The position numbers were made by a program, and so were the translations under genes. From contig NZ_JAAXPA010000013.1 of the NCBI RefSeq assembly GCF_012396235.1, positions 62,001-126,000 of the forward strand: DNA of 64,000 bases, in the 5' to 3' direction. The stretch is from Rhodococcus opacus (GTDB lineage: Bacteria > Actinomycetota > Actinomycetes > Mycobacteriales > Mycobacteriaceae). Shown here piece after piece: positions 45,392-57,767 of this stretch. Within the stretch, counting starts at the first letter, position 1. Every line of letters starts with the position of its first letter. Under the pieces are notes generated by a model. It saw only the letters and a list, made by a program, of their open reading frames with translations, did no database searches and had not been told where the DNA came from.

Positions 45392-46372
45392 GTGACACTG
45401 ATCCTTTCCCATTCCGACGTGGCCGGCCTCATCGACCGCGCCGAGGTGTTCGCCGCGGTGGAACGGGCGCACGCCGACCTGGCCGCCGGGACGGCATCCG
45501 CACCCGCCCCACCCGCCATGACCCTGCAGTCCGCGGCCTTCGTCCCGATGGTCGCGGCGGCTCAGTCGGCCGGCGCGGCCGCGGTGAAGATGCTGGTCGA
45601 TCTTCCCGGCAACGCCTCCCGCGGTCTGCCCGTCCAACGCTCGGCCGTACTGGTCGCGTCCGCGGACACCGGTGAGTGCGAGGCCCTGCTCGACGGCCGC
45701 CTGATCACTGCCGTGCGCACCGCCGCCGCCAGCGCCGTGGCCACGAAACACCTCGCCCACCGAGGCAGCCGCGTGCTGGGGCTGGTGGGCGCCGGGACCC
45801 TCGCCGTCGAACACGCCCGGGCGATCACCCGGGTGTCGGACGTCGAGACGGTGCTGGTGTGGTCGCGCTCGGACGCGACGGTCGAGGAATTCCGCAGCCG
45901 AACAGAGGATCTCGGCATCTCGGTCAAGCCGATGGACTCGCCCGAGGCGGTCACCCGGTCTTCCGACGTCCTCTGCACGCTCACGCCGTCGAGGGACCCG
46001 ATCGTGCGGGGCGCCTGGTTCGGCGAAGGCTTGCACGTCAACGCCGTCGGTGCGCCCCCGCGCGCGGACCACCGGGAGATCGACGGCGAGGGAATGCGAC
46101 GGGCCCGGGTGGTCGTCGACTCGGTGGCCACCACCATGACCAAATCGGGAGAGACGCTGCTGGCGCTCGCCGAGGGAGCGATCAGCGAGGGCGACGTCGC
46201 CGTGGAGTTGGGCGACGTGATCGTGGGCCGCACCGTCGCCCGCACCTCCGATCGGGACATCACGCTGTACAACTCCGTCGGGATCGGCCTCCAGGACCTC
46301 GCCGCGGCGCGCATACTGATCGACAGAGCCCGGGAACGGGGCGTCGGAACAGAAGTGGATCTGAGTCGATGA
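45392..46372 (+). CDS. Ornithine cyclodeaminase / mu-crystallin family protein
   Basis: This 326-residue Rossmann-fold protein binds NAD(P) through GLVGAGTLAVEHARAI (about 130-145). Conserved lysine is in AAAVKMLVDLPGN, and the RLITAVRTAAASAVATKHLA and WFGEGLHVNAVGAPPRADHREID stretches are typical of this family, whose members include ornithine cyclodeaminase, alanine dehydrogenase and ketimine reductase. GTG 45392 has GAGGAAA upstream. It overlaps the deaminase gene by 4 bp. Its presence in a nucleoside-type operon is unusual; the true substrate may be a deamination product or an imine. Confidence 0.85.
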   Translation: MTLILSHSDVAGLIDRAEVFAAVERAHADLAAGTASAPAPPAMTLQSAAFVPMVAAAQSAGAAAVKMLVDLPGNASRGLPVQRSAVLVASADTGECEALLDGRLITAVRTAAASAVATKHLAHRGSRVLGLVGAGTLAVEHARAITRVSDVETVLVWSRSDATVEEFRSRTEDLGISVKPMDSPEAVTRSSDVLCTLTPSRDPIVRGAWFGEGLHVNAVGAPPRADHREIDGEGMRRARVVVDSVATTMTKSGETLLALAEGAISEGDVAVELGDVIVGRTVARTSDRDITLYNSVGIGLQDLAAARILIDRARERGVGTEVDLSR

Positions 46373-46854
46373 GCCAGAGCGATGTCGACGACGTGGACCT
46401 TGCGCACCTGCGGCGAGCCATCGAACTCGCCGACGAGACGGGCGACGCGGGCAACAGACCGTTCGGTGCGGTGGCGGTGGGGGCGGACGGTCATGTGATC
46501 AGCGAGGGCGCCAACTCCGTCGCGACGTCCGCCGATGTCACCGAGCACGCGGAACTCGACGCGATCACCACCGCCTGCGGTGAGGGACGCACCGGCGACC
46601 TCGTCGGCGCCACCATGTATGCCAGCGGTGAGCCGTGCCCGATGTGCAGTGCGGCGATGGTGTGGGCCGGCATCACGCGGGTTGTCTACGCGGCGTCGTC
46701 CGCGGACTTCTCCCGGATTCTCCCGGACGGCCCCCGGTTCACGCTGGGCTGCTCCGACGTGCTCGAGTCCGCGAGCGTCGAGATCGAGGTCAGCGGACCG
46801 CATCTCGGCGACGAGGCGCTCGCACCGTTCCACCGTTTCCTCGACACGGACTGA
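46369..46854 (+). CDS. Nucleoside/guanine deaminase (CDA-fold zinc enzyme)
   Basis: This 161-residue zinc deaminase has the zinc-binding motifs TEHAELDAI (His and catalytic Glu) and SGEPCPMCSAAM (two Cys), with NRPFGAVAVGADGHVI upstream, the pattern of guanine/cytosine and tRNA-adenosine deaminases. VSGPHLGDEALAPFHRFL is the C-terminus. The size fits the guanine deaminase (GuaD) type. It is the last gene of the operon; a terminator follows. Context with nucleoside-type uptake supports a purine or pyrimidine base or nucleoside as substrate. Confidence 0.88.
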   Translation: MSQSDVDDVDLAHLRRAIELADETGDAGNRPFGAVAVGADGHVISEGANSVATSADVTEHAELDAITTACGEGRTGDLVGATMYASGEPCPMCSAAMVWAGITRVVYAASSADFSRILPDGPRFTLGCSDVLESASVEIEVSGPHLGDEALAPFHRFLDTD

Positions 46855-46864
46855 CCCCCGAACG

Positions 46865-46902
46865 CCGTCAGCCCCCGGCACCGAGGTGGCGGGGGCTGAC
46901 GG
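46865..46902. terminator. Hairpin terminator
   Basis: CCGTCAGCCCCCG and CGGGGGCTGACGG form a 13-pair stem with a 12-base loop, between the convergent deaminase gene and serC. Confidence 0.85.
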
Positions 46903-46918
46903 ACGTGGGTGCCGGGAC

Positions 46919-49212
<2,294 letters not shown>

Positions 49213-49452
49213 AGCTCGTGGACTCTCCTCGTTCGAGTGCCCCCGGTCAGAGCGGCACTGTCTCGGCGTTCGACAATTGCGCTGGGCGTGCATGCGGGAT
49301 GGGCAGGCACCCTCGTCCGCGCAATCGACTTCCCTTCCCCGGGCATCGCACGATCGCGGCTGCAATCCGAGGGGACGGGTTCGGTCCCCAAAACTTTAGC
49401 CGGTGTCACCGGAGAGTTGATCAGTGCATACCCGGGAGTAGCGTTCTCGGCT

Positions 49453-50154
49453 GTGTCTCCAGATGCAGAACAGCCGAAACCGGTGAACAAGGACCTCGCG
49501 GCCATGCGCGTCGGTTATGCACACCAGGGCGCTGACGGACGGTACGTCGACTCCGATCTGGACGCCGACCAGCTGAGCGACGGCTGGCTTCCCCTGATGC
49601 GCCTGTGGCTCGAGGACGCCGTGGAGGCCGGGGTTCCCGAACCCAACGCGATGACACTCGGAACCGTCGACGAGCACGGACATCCGTGCACCCGCACCGT
49701 CCTCTGCAAGGGATTGAGTGCCGACGGTGTGCTGTTCTTCACCAACTACGACTCGGACAAGGGCCGCCAGCTGGAGGCGGTGCCCTACGCGTCGGTGACG
49801 TTCACCTGGGTGCCCGTCGCCCGGCAGATCACCGTCCGCGGTCCAGTCGAGCGCGTGAGTGCCGAGGTCACGGACGAGTACTGGCACAGCAGGCCCCGCG
49901 GATCCCGGCTGGGGGCGTGGGCGTCCGAACAGTCGAAGCCAATCGGTTCGCGGGCCGAACTGGACGCCGCGCTGCTGCACGCGGCGGAGCGCTTCCCCGT
50001 CGACGTCGACATCCCGGTCCGGCCGGACTGGGGCGGAATCCTGATCCGCCCTGCGGTCGTGGAGTTCTGGCAGGGCCGCGCCAACCGGATGCACAACCGC
50101 ATCCGGACGTCGCTGGCCGACGGCTCGTGGACGGTGGAGCGACTGCAGCCGTGA
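49453..50154 (+). CDS. pdxH: Pyridoxamine 5'-phosphate oxidase
   Basis: This 233-residue FMN enzyme oxidises pyridoxamine or pyridoxine 5'-phosphate to PLP, a salvage step that feeds serC and other PLP enzymes. It has RTVLCKGLSADGVLFFTNYDSDKGRQL, RQITVRGPVERVS, SRPRGSRLGAWASEQS and the end RPDWGGILIRPAVVEFWQGRANRMHNR, all family signatures. GTG 49453 gives the shortest N-terminus with conserved residues; an upstream GTG could add about 15 residues. It is divergent from citA. Confidence 0.93.
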   Translation: MSPDAEQPKPVNKDLAAMRVGYAHQGADGRYVDSDLDADQLSDGWLPLMRLWLEDAVEAGVPEPNAMTLGTVDEHGHPCTRTVLCKGLSADGVLFFTNYDSDKGRQLEAVPYASVTFTWVPVARQITVRGPVERVSAEVTDEYWHSRPRGSRLGAWASEQSKPIGSRAELDAALLHAAERFPVDVDIPVRPDWGGILIRPAVVEFWQGRANRMHNRIRTSLADGSWTVERLQP

Positions 50155-50196
50155 CGGCCGGGGAATAGTGAGCATGGGAAACGAGCTAAGGGAAGA

Positions 50197-51483
50197 ATGA
50201 CCGACACCGTCACCGAGAAGAAGAAGCGGCGGCTGCTCGCCGACACGGCGCCGCTGCAGAACCGGGACTACCGCCGCCTGTGGGCGGCCGGGATCGTGAC
50301 GGTGATCGGCGGGCAGCTCAGTGTCGTCGCCGTGCCGCAGCAGGTGTACGAGATCACCCGCAGCTCGGCGTACGTGGGTCTGACCGGTGTCTTCGCGCTG
50401 GTACCGCTGATCGTGTTCGGTTTGTGGGGCGGCGCGCTGGCCGACGTCATGGACCGGCGGAAACTGCTGACGATCACCACCGTCGGACTCGGTGTGACGT
50501 CGGTGTTGTTCTGGGTGCAGGCGGCGCTGGGACTGGACAACGTGTGGCTGGTACTCGGACTGCTGGGGTTGCAACAGGCGTTCTTCGCGGTCAACCAGCC
50601 CACCCGCAGCGCGATCATCCCGCGGCTCATCCCCGCGGAACAGCTGGCCGCCGCCAACTCGCTCAATATGACGGTCATGCAGTTCGGCGCCATCGCCGGA
50701 CCGCTGCTCGCCGGCGTGATGATTCCGACGGTGGGGCTGTCGACGCTGTATCTCGTCGATTCGATCGCCCTCCTGGCCACACTGTGGGCGGTGCTGCGGC
50801 TGCCCGCCATCCCGCCGACGGGGGAGTCGCGCCGGGCCGGGCTGCGCGAGGTGTTCGACGGGTTCGCCTACCTCGCGACGCAGAAGGTGCTGCTCGCGTC
50901 GTTCGTCGTCGACATCATCGCCATGGTGTTCGGCATGCCGCGGGCGTTGTTCCCGCAGATCGCGCACGACACGTTCGGCGACCCGGCGTCGGGCGGTGTG
51001 GCGCTAGGACTGCTGTTCGCGGCGATGTCCTTCGGCGCGGTGGCCGGTGGGGTGTTCTCCGGTTGGCTGCCGAGGGTCCGGCGCCAGGGCCTCGCCGTGA
51101 TCGTGTGCATCGTGTTGTGGGGTCTTGCGATGGTGGGCTTCGGCGTGGTGGTGGGGATCGCCTCACCCGGCGACAGTCCGGTCCTGTTGTGGATTGCTCT
51201 CGCGTTCCTCGCATTCGGCGGCGCCGTCGACATGGTCTCCGCCGCGTTCCGCAGCACCATGCTCCAGCAGGTCGCCACGGACGAGATGCGCGGACGACTC
51301 CAGGGCGTCTTCATCGTCGTCGTGGCCGGGGGCCCGCGGATCGGTGACGTCGTGCACGGCGCGGCCGCCGCGGCGGTCGGGACGAGCGTGGCGGCCGCGG
51401 GCGGTGGCGTCCTCGTCGTCGTCGGTGTGGTGATCGCCGCGCTCGTGTTCCCGGCACTGGTGCGTTACAAGGTCACCCGCTAG
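50197..51483 (+). CDS. MFS transporter (MFS_3 / EntS-like)
   Basis: This 428-residue major facilitator protein has about 12 helices, with LLADTAPLQNRDYRRLWAAG, LWGGALADVMDRRKLL (loop 2-3 signature) and LLGLQQAFFAVNQPTRSAIIPRLIPAEQLAAANS. These mark the siderophore/drug efflux MFS_3 branch. It begins 42 bp after pdxH on the same strand. No adjacent siderophore genes are seen, so its substrate is unknown. Confidence 0.88.
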   Translation: MTDTVTEKKKRRLLADTAPLQNRDYRRLWAAGIVTVIGGQLSVVAVPQQVYEITRSSAYVGLTGVFALVPLIVFGLWGGALADVMDRRKLLTITTVGLGVTSVLFWVQAALGLDNVWLVLGLLGLQQAFFAVNQPTRSAIIPRLIPAEQLAAANSLNMTVMQFGAIAGPLLAGVMIPTVGLSTLYLVDSIALLATLWAVLRLPAIPPTGESRRAGLREVFDGFAYLATQKVLLASFVVDIIAMVFGMPRALFPQIAHDTFGDPASGGVALGLLFAAMSFGAVAGGVFSGWLPRVRRQGLAVIVCIVLWGLAMVGFGVVVGIASPGDSPVLLWIALAFLAFGGAVDMVSAAFRSTMLQQVATDEMRGRLQGVFIVVVAGGPRIGDVVHGAAAAAVGTSVAAAGGGVLVVVGVVIAALVFPALVRYKVTR

Positions 51484-51535
51484 GTTCCTGTGCGCCATCA
51501 CATATCTCGCGCCCATCTCGGGCACACTGAAGTGC

Positions 51536-52495
51536 ATGGGTGAACCGCAGTCTTCGAAGACGGACAGGCCTGCCACGGCCGGATTCGAGATCCGGGGAGG
51601 CGGCTACCGGGCCGGCATCGCGGCTACCGGCGCCGGACTACGGCTACTCGAATGGGACGGTCCGGACGGGCCGATGGCGCTCACCGAGACGTGGGACATC
51701 GGAACCCGGCCACCCTTGTCGGCAGGGTTGATCTTGGCGCCGTGGCCCAACCGGATCCGCGACGGCCAGTTCGTCTTCGACGGCATCGACCATCAACTCG
51801 AGATCACGGAGCCGACATTCGGCAATGCCAGTCACGGATTCGTCCGCCGCCGGGACTGGCGTGTCGTGAATCACGCCGACGACCGCATCGAGTTGTCGAT
51901 CGACGTCGGCCTCCACAAGGGGTGGCCGTACCCGCTGCGGCTCACCGTCGCCTACGTCGTGGACGACGACGGCCTGACCGTGACGCACACCGCCACCAAC
52001 ACTGGAGCCATCCCGGCACCGTTCGGGATGGGCTTCCACTCCTACGTCCGCGCCGGCGACTTCCCGCTCGACGAGTGCACGCTGCGACTGTCCGCCGGCA
52101 CCCGGCTGCCTCTCGACGAGCGCATGCTGCCGAGTGGGGGTTCGCGGCCCGTGGCAGGCACCGAATACGACTTCACCAGCCCGCGCATGCTGGCGGGCGT
52201 CGCGCTCGACACCCCGTTCAGCGCACTGGACGTCGACGCGGACGGCAGGTCGCGGCACGAATTGCGGGCGCCGGACGGCACCGGAACGATCCTGTGGGCG
52301 GCTCGTGAGTTCGGCTGGCTGCAGGCGTTCGTCGCGGATCCCGAGGCCGGGAAGTCGTATCCGGGACGCGGGCGGGCGCTGGCGCTCGAACCGATGACGT
52401 GCCCGCCGGACGCGTTCAACTCCGGGATCGATCAGTTGGTGCTCGCTCCGGGGCAGCAGTGGACGGGTGTGTGGGGCATGTCCGCGGTGGCGTAG
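51536..52495 (+). CDS. Aldose 1-epimerase family protein
   Basis: This 319-residue galactose-mutarotase-like beta-sandwich protein is of the family that interconverts sugar anomers. Key stretches are LILAPWPNRIRDGQFVFDG, the catalytic-His region NASHGFVRRRDW, FGMGFHSYV (second His), and the C-terminal ALEPMTCPPDAFNSG, which carries the conserved catalytic glutamate. The 52 bp upstream contain no clear promoter. It follows the MFS gene on the same strand. Substrate unknown. Confidence 0.9.
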   Translation: MGEPQSSKTDRPATAGFEIRGGGYRAGIAATGAGLRLLEWDGPDGPMALTETWDIGTRPPLSAGLILAPWPNRIRDGQFVFDGIDHQLEITEPTFGNASHGFVRRRDWRVVNHADDRIELSIDVGLHKGWPYPLRLTVAYVVDDDGLTVTHTATNTGAIPAPFGMGFHSYVRAGDFPLDECTLRLSAGTRLPLDERMLPSGGSRPVAGTEYDFTSPRMLAGVALDTPFSALDVDADGRSRHELRAPDGTGTILWAAREFGWLQAFVADPEAGKSYPGRGRALALEPMTCPPDAFNSGIDQLVLAPGQQWTGVWGMSAVA

Positions 52496-52923
52496 CGGTT
52501 CAACTTTCGAGCATCGAGTGCCCACTTGGTGAGACGGTGTAACACCGGTCGCGGTCCGGCCGATACGTCGGGCGGGGGTTCGTCTGTCGCGGCCGCGGCG
52601 CTTTGTGTCACGCTCCGTCCTTCCCTCACCGCGTCGGGCATCGCGGTGTGCGTTCTCCGCCGTCTTCGGCATCTGTGCAGGTAACGCGGCCAGTCCAGTC
52701 TCGCGTAACTGGCCCTCACCGATTCCACTCCCGTGCCGTGCGGGCAAATCGGACACTCGCCGATCCCGTTCGACGACCCTTCTCGGTGGTCGCCGCGCAT
52801 CCCGCGGCGGACCCGGATCACGGGCTCTGAGCGGACCCGCCTTCGGCACGCAGGCCAGAGTGGGACTAGTTTCTACCTGAATGAAGTTGTTACTCATTGG
52901 TTTGAGCTTGAGAGGGATGCTTC
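52496..52923. other. Non-coding gap upstream of gltA2
   Basis: No convincing gene is seen; a 129-codon open frame on the minus strand has no family-like content. A perfect palindrome CGGTGT-A-ACACCG lies at 52535-52547 and could be an operator. The gltA2 promoter should lie in the last 100-200 bases. The rest shows nothing I can name. Confidence 0.5.
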
Positions 52924-54219
<1,296 letters not shown>

Positions 54220-54266
54220 TCGCGAATACCTGTGCCGAACCATAGAGCCCTCACCGAGGAGGACAT

Positions 54267-54629
54267 ATGACCAAGCCCGAGATCGAGTTCCAAGACGGAC
54301 CCGCCCCGACCGACCTGGTCATCAAGGACGTGGTGGTCGGAGACGGCGCAGAGGCCGTCCCCGGGGGCACCGTCGAGGTGCACTACGTCGGCGTCGAGTT
54401 CGAGTCCGGCGAGGAGTTCGACTCCTCCTGGAGCCGCGGCGAGTCCATCCAGTTCCCGCTGCGCGGTCTCATCAAGGGCTGGCAGGACGGCATCCCCGGC
54501 ATGAAGGTGGGCGGACGTCGTCAGCTCACGATCCCGCCGGAGCTGGCCTACGGTCCCGCCGGCGCCGGACACCAGCTGTCCGGCAAGACGCTGGTCTTCA
54601 TGATCGACCTGCTGGACGTGAAGGAATAG
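54267..54629 (+). CDS. FKBP-type peptidyl-prolyl cis-trans isomerase
   Basis: This 120-residue single-domain FKBP catalyses proline isomerisation. The fold's conserved residues are visible: VEVHYVGVEFESGEEFDSSWSRG, FPLRGLIKGWQDGIPGMKVGGRRQLTIPPELAYGP and KTLVFMIDLLDV. No signal peptide is seen, so it is cytoplasmic. The ATG has GAGGAGG nine bases upstream. A terminator follows at 54644. Confidence 0.95.
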   Translation: MTKPEIEFQDGPAPTDLVIKDVVVGDGAEAVPGGTVEVHYVGVEFESGEEFDSSWSRGESIQFPLRGLIKGWQDGIPGMKVGGRRQLTIPPELAYGPAGAGHQLSGKTLVFMIDLLDVKE

Positions 54630-54643
54630 TCTCCGCAGCACGA

Positions 54644-54679
54644 AAAGCCCCGCATCACCTCAAGGTGAGGCGGGGCTTT
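54644..54679. terminator. Hairpin terminator, FKBP / prrB
   Basis: AAAGCCCCGC ... GCGGGGCTTT, with an inner CACCT / AGGTG, gives a long stem whose outer ends provide an A/T stretch in both directions. It overlaps the last codons of the convergent kinase gene. Confidence 0.88.
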
Positions 54680-56024
54680 CTGCTCTCCATGTCTCCGGTC
54701 TCGGTGGCTCGTGTGTCGTGTCCGTGTGGAGTTCGACGACGAGCCGTGCGCCGCCGAGCGGGCTGACCTCGAAACGTGCGCTGCCGTTGTGCAGTGCCGC
54801 CTGCTGCGCGACGAGCGCGAGGCCGAGGCCCGACCCGCTCTTCGTCGCGTTGGACCCGCGGTGGAACCGTTCGAAGACCACCGCCCGTTCGGCCTCGGGC
54901 ACCCCCGAGCCGTTGTCGTCGACGACGACGGTGGTGATGCCGTCGGCCGCTCTCAGCGTGATCGTCACCGCGGTCGCGCCGCCGTGCCGGACCGCGTTCT
55001 TGATGGCGTTGTCCAAAGTGAGGCGCAGTCCACCGGGCATGCCCCGGACCGTCACCGGGGTTGCGTCGACGGTCACCTGCAGCCCCGGATTGTGGCGCAT
55101 CGCCTCCTCGGCGGCGAGGTCGCTGATGTCGACGAGGTCGCAGTCCACGAAGTCCTTGTCGGTGGACAGTTCGCCGCGGGCGAGCCGCTCGAGGTCGGAC
55201 AGCGTCGATTCCACCCGGTCCTGTGAGCGGGCGACGTCGCGGAGGATCTCGTGCTGCTGTTCCGGCGTCAGGTCGAGAGTGGTGAGGACCTCGAGGTCGG
55301 TGCGCATCGCGGTGAGCGGGGTCCGGAGTTCGTGTGCCGAGACTGCGGCGAAGTCGCGTGCGGTGGCGAGCGCGGCGGTGGTCGCGTCCTGCGCCTCCGC
55401 GACGTCGCGCAGCATCGACTCCGCGGCGGACGCCAGTTCGTCCGCCTCCCGGACACCGGATGTCGTGGGCGTCAACTTCGGTTCGCGGCGCACGATGCGG
55501 CCGGTCAAGTCGACCAGCGGGCGCACGGCACGACCGCCGAACAACCAGCCGAGACCGCTGGCCGCGGCGATGGCGAGCACTCCGACGAGCAGGACCTGAC
55601 GTTGCTGCTCCGACGTCACGTCCTGGGCTTCGGCGTACGGCACGGCCAGGGAGATCCGGGTGCCGAGGAGCGGCACGGTCGCGGTGTACGCCCGGTACTT
55701 CGTGTCACCCACCTCGACGGTCTGCTGGCCTGGGTCGAGTTCGGGCAGCTGGGTGGGGGTACTGACGAGCACGGTGTCGCCGTCGGCCGAACGGATCGTG
55801 ATGGCGAACGCACCCTTGTCGCCGAGTGCCCCGAGGAACAGACCGGCGGTGGCGGCGTTGGGAACCAGAACGTCCGACGCCGTCTCCAGTCGCCGGTCGA
55901 GTTGCGACAGGTTGTTCCGGTTGATCGCCAGCGACACCAGGATGCCGAGCGCCACGACGATGATCGTCGCCCCCAGCGCGGTCGCGGCGGCCACGCGGGT
56001 TCGGAGGGAGAACGACCGTTTCAC
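54660..56024 (-). CDS. prrB: Sensor histidine kinase (PrrB type)
   Basis: This 454-residue sensor kinase has an N-terminal helix (about 12-33), an extracytoplasmic loop (about 34-155), a second helix (about 160-180) and a HAMP linker. The phosphorylated His lies in [13 protein letters not shown] (about 231), and the ATPase domain has [11 protein letters not shown] (N-box), [11 protein letters not shown] (G1) and GSGLGLALV (G2). GTG 56024 overlaps the regulator stop by 4 bp (GTGA). It phosphorylates PrrA. In mycobacteria PrrBA is essential or responds to nitrogen and to macrophage entry; the signal here is not known. Confidence 0.93.
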   Translation of the reverse strand: MKRSFSLRTRVAAATALGATIIVVALGILVSLAINRNNLSQLDRRLETASDVLVPNAATAGLFLGALGDKGAFAITIRSADGDTVLVSTPTQLPELDPGQQTVEVGDTKYRAYTATVPLLGTRISLAVPYAEAQDVTSEQQRQVLLVGVLAIAAASGLGWLFGGRAVRPLVDLTGRIVRREPKLTPTTSGVREADELASAAESMLRDVAEAQDATTAALATARDFAAVSAHELRTPLTAMRTDLEVLTTLDLTPEQQHEILRDVARSQDRVESTLSDLERLARGELSTDKDFVDCDLVDISDLAAEEAMRHNPGLQVTVDATPVTVRGMPGGLRLTLDNAIKNAVRHGGATAVTITLRAADGITTVVVDDNGSGVPEAERAVVFERFHRGSNATKSGSGLGLALVAQQAALHNGSARFEVSPLGGARLVVELHTDTTHEPPRPETWRAESPASP

Positions 56025-56737
56025 GACGGTTCCCGGAGCACGAATCCGACTCCGCGCACCGTGTGCAGGATGCGCGGCTGACCACCGACCTCGAACTTGC
56101 GACGCAGGTAGCCGACGAACACGTCCACCACGTTGGTGTCGGCGACGAAGTCGTACCCCCACACCAGTTCGAGGAGCCGCTCACGGCTCAGGACGATGCC
56201 GACGTTGCGGGCGAGCACCTCGAGGAGTTCGAATTCCCGTTTGGTCAGAATGACCTCCTCGCCCGCCATGAAGACCCTGCGTGCGGACGTCCGGATCTCC
56301 AGCGCACCGACGCGGATCGGTGGGGTCGCGGGCGAGTCGGCGGGGGCGGCGGCCGTCGTTCCGTGCCGCCGCAGCATCGCCCGGATGCGGGCGATCAGTT
56401 CGGCGAGGACGAACGGCTTGACCAGGTAGTCGTCGGCGCCCGACTCGAGGCCGGAGATGCGGTCGTCGACGGTGTCGCGTGCGCTGAGCACGCAGATCGG
56501 GATGTCGTTGTTCATCGCGCGGAGCGCGGTCACGACGCCGGTGCCGTCGATGACCGGCATGTTCATGTCGAGCACCATCGCGTCCGGACGTCGTTCGCTG
56601 ACCACCCGGAGCGCGTCGGCGCCGTCGACGGCCGTGAGGACGGTGAATCCGGACAGGCGCAGGCCGCGTTCGAGGGACGTCCGCACGTCCTCGTCGTCGT
56701 CGACCACGAGGACACTGGCTGAGTCGGTGACGGTCAC
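56021..56737 (-). CDS. prrA: Response regulator (PrrA type, OmpR family)
   Basis: This 238-residue two-domain regulator has a receiver domain with the acid pair in VDDDED, phospho-acceptor Asp about 57 in VLDMNMP, and Lys in [13 protein letters not shown] winged-helix DNA-binding domain follows ([32 protein letters not shown]). [24 protein letters not shown] is nearly identical in kind to mycobacterial PrrA. GTG 56737 was chosen by alignment to that family; the extra open frame upstream is non-coding. It pairs with the kinase gene downstream. Confidence 0.94.
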   Translation of the reverse strand: MTVTDSASVLVVDDDEDVRTSLERGLRLSGFTVLTAVDGADALRVVSERRPDAMVLDMNMPVIDGTGVVTALRAMNNDIPICVLSARDTVDDRISGLESGADDYLVKPFVLAELIARIRAMLRRHGTTAAAPADSPATPPIRVGALEIRTSARRVFMAGEEVILTKREFELLEVLARNVGIVLSRERLLELVWGYDFVADTNVVDVFVGYLRRKFEVGGQPRILHTVRGVGFVLREPS

Positions 56738-56819
56738 TCCTGCATTGTGCCGTGGGCGCGACCACTGAGCGTGCGGATGGCAGTTGTGGGAGCGTGTCTC
56801 GTCCGTACACTCGTTGGAG

Positions 56820-57737
56820 ATGTTTTCTTCGCTGCAGGCATTCGAACTGACCGAAACCAACCGTGACTGGCTGATTCACCGCCCGGCCGAGATCGCGACC
56901 TACGTCGTCCTGGCGCTCGTGCTGCGTTTCGCGTTGCACTGCATGATCGACCGGATGACGCGGCCCCGGGAGCCTTCCGACAAACCGGCCATGCTCCGTC
57001 CCCTCCGGGAACGCGCCCCGCGGGGCGTCAAGGAGGCGATGGTCAACGAGCGTCGCGCGCAACGCGCCCGGACGATCGGGTCGGTGCTCAAATCGACGGT
57101 GTCGATCGTGGTGCTCATCTGGGTGGTGCTCCAGGTTCTCGCGGTCCTCGGCGTCAATGTGGCGCCGTTCATCGCGTCGGCCGGTGTGATCGGTGTCGCA
57201 CTCGGTTTCGGTGCGCAGAACCTCGTCCGGGATTTCCTGTCGGGCATCTTCATGCTGCTCGAGGATCAGTACGGTGTCGGGGACGTCGTGGACCTCGGCG
57301 AGGCCGTGGGAACGGTCGAGACGGTGGGTCTGCGGGTCACCACGATCCGCGACGTCAACGGCACCCTCTGGTACTGCCGCAACGGTGAGATCGTCCGTGT
57401 CGGCAACATGAGCCAGGGTTACGCGGTCGCGGTGGTCGATCTGCCGATCGCGCACGCCGCCAACGTGCAACGGGCGTGCGAGGTGGCACTCGAGGCAGTC
57501 ACCGAGGCGGCCAAGAGCGACGCGATCGCGGTCGACGTACTCGAACCCCCGGAACTGCTGGGCGTCAACTCGGTGACCGCGGAATCGGTCACGCTGCGGA
57601 TCACCGCGCGGACCAAGCCGGGCAGGCAGTGGGCGGTGCAGCGGACGTTCGCCCGCGCGGCGCTGTCGGCGTTCGAGCACTACGACATCGACGCGCCGTA
57701 CCTGTCGGTGCTGTCGTCGGCTCGCTCCACCAACTGA
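56820..57737 (+). CDS. Small-conductance mechanosensitive ion channel (MscS family)
   Basis: This 305-residue MscS-type channel has three helices: about 28-48 ([16 protein letters not shown]), about 96-120 ([20 protein letters not shown]) and the pore helix [34 protein letters not shown], whose Gly/Ala pattern is the channel's hallmark. The cytoplasmic beta-domain has [37 protein letters not shown]. It opens under membrane tension to release solutes. It is divergent from prrA with 82 bp between starts. The ATG follows a GTTGGAG motif that overlaps it. Confidence 0.93.
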   Translation: MFSSLQAFELTETNRDWLIHRPAEIATYVVLALVLRFALHCMIDRMTRPREPSDKPAMLRPLRERAPRGVKEAMVNERRAQRARTIGSVLKSTVSIVVLIWVVLQVLAVLGVNVAPFIASAGVIGVALGFGAQNLVRDFLSGIFMLLEDQYGVGDVVDLGEAVGTVETVGLRVTTIRDVNGTLWYCRNGEIVRVGNMSQGYAVAVVDLPIAHAANVQRACEVALEAVTEAAKSDAIAVDVLEPPELLGVNSVTAESVTLRITARTKPGRQWAVQRTFARAALSAFEHYDIDAPYLSVLSSARSTN

Positions 57738-57767
57738 TCGGCCCCGCGCTTCGTTACCGTGGCAGGT

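Noticed and set aside
52432-52821. 129-codon open frame on the minus strand in the gap before gltA2
   Set aside because: It overlaps the end of the epimerase gene, is Arg/His-rich as expected for a GC-rich shadow frame, and has no family-like stretch.
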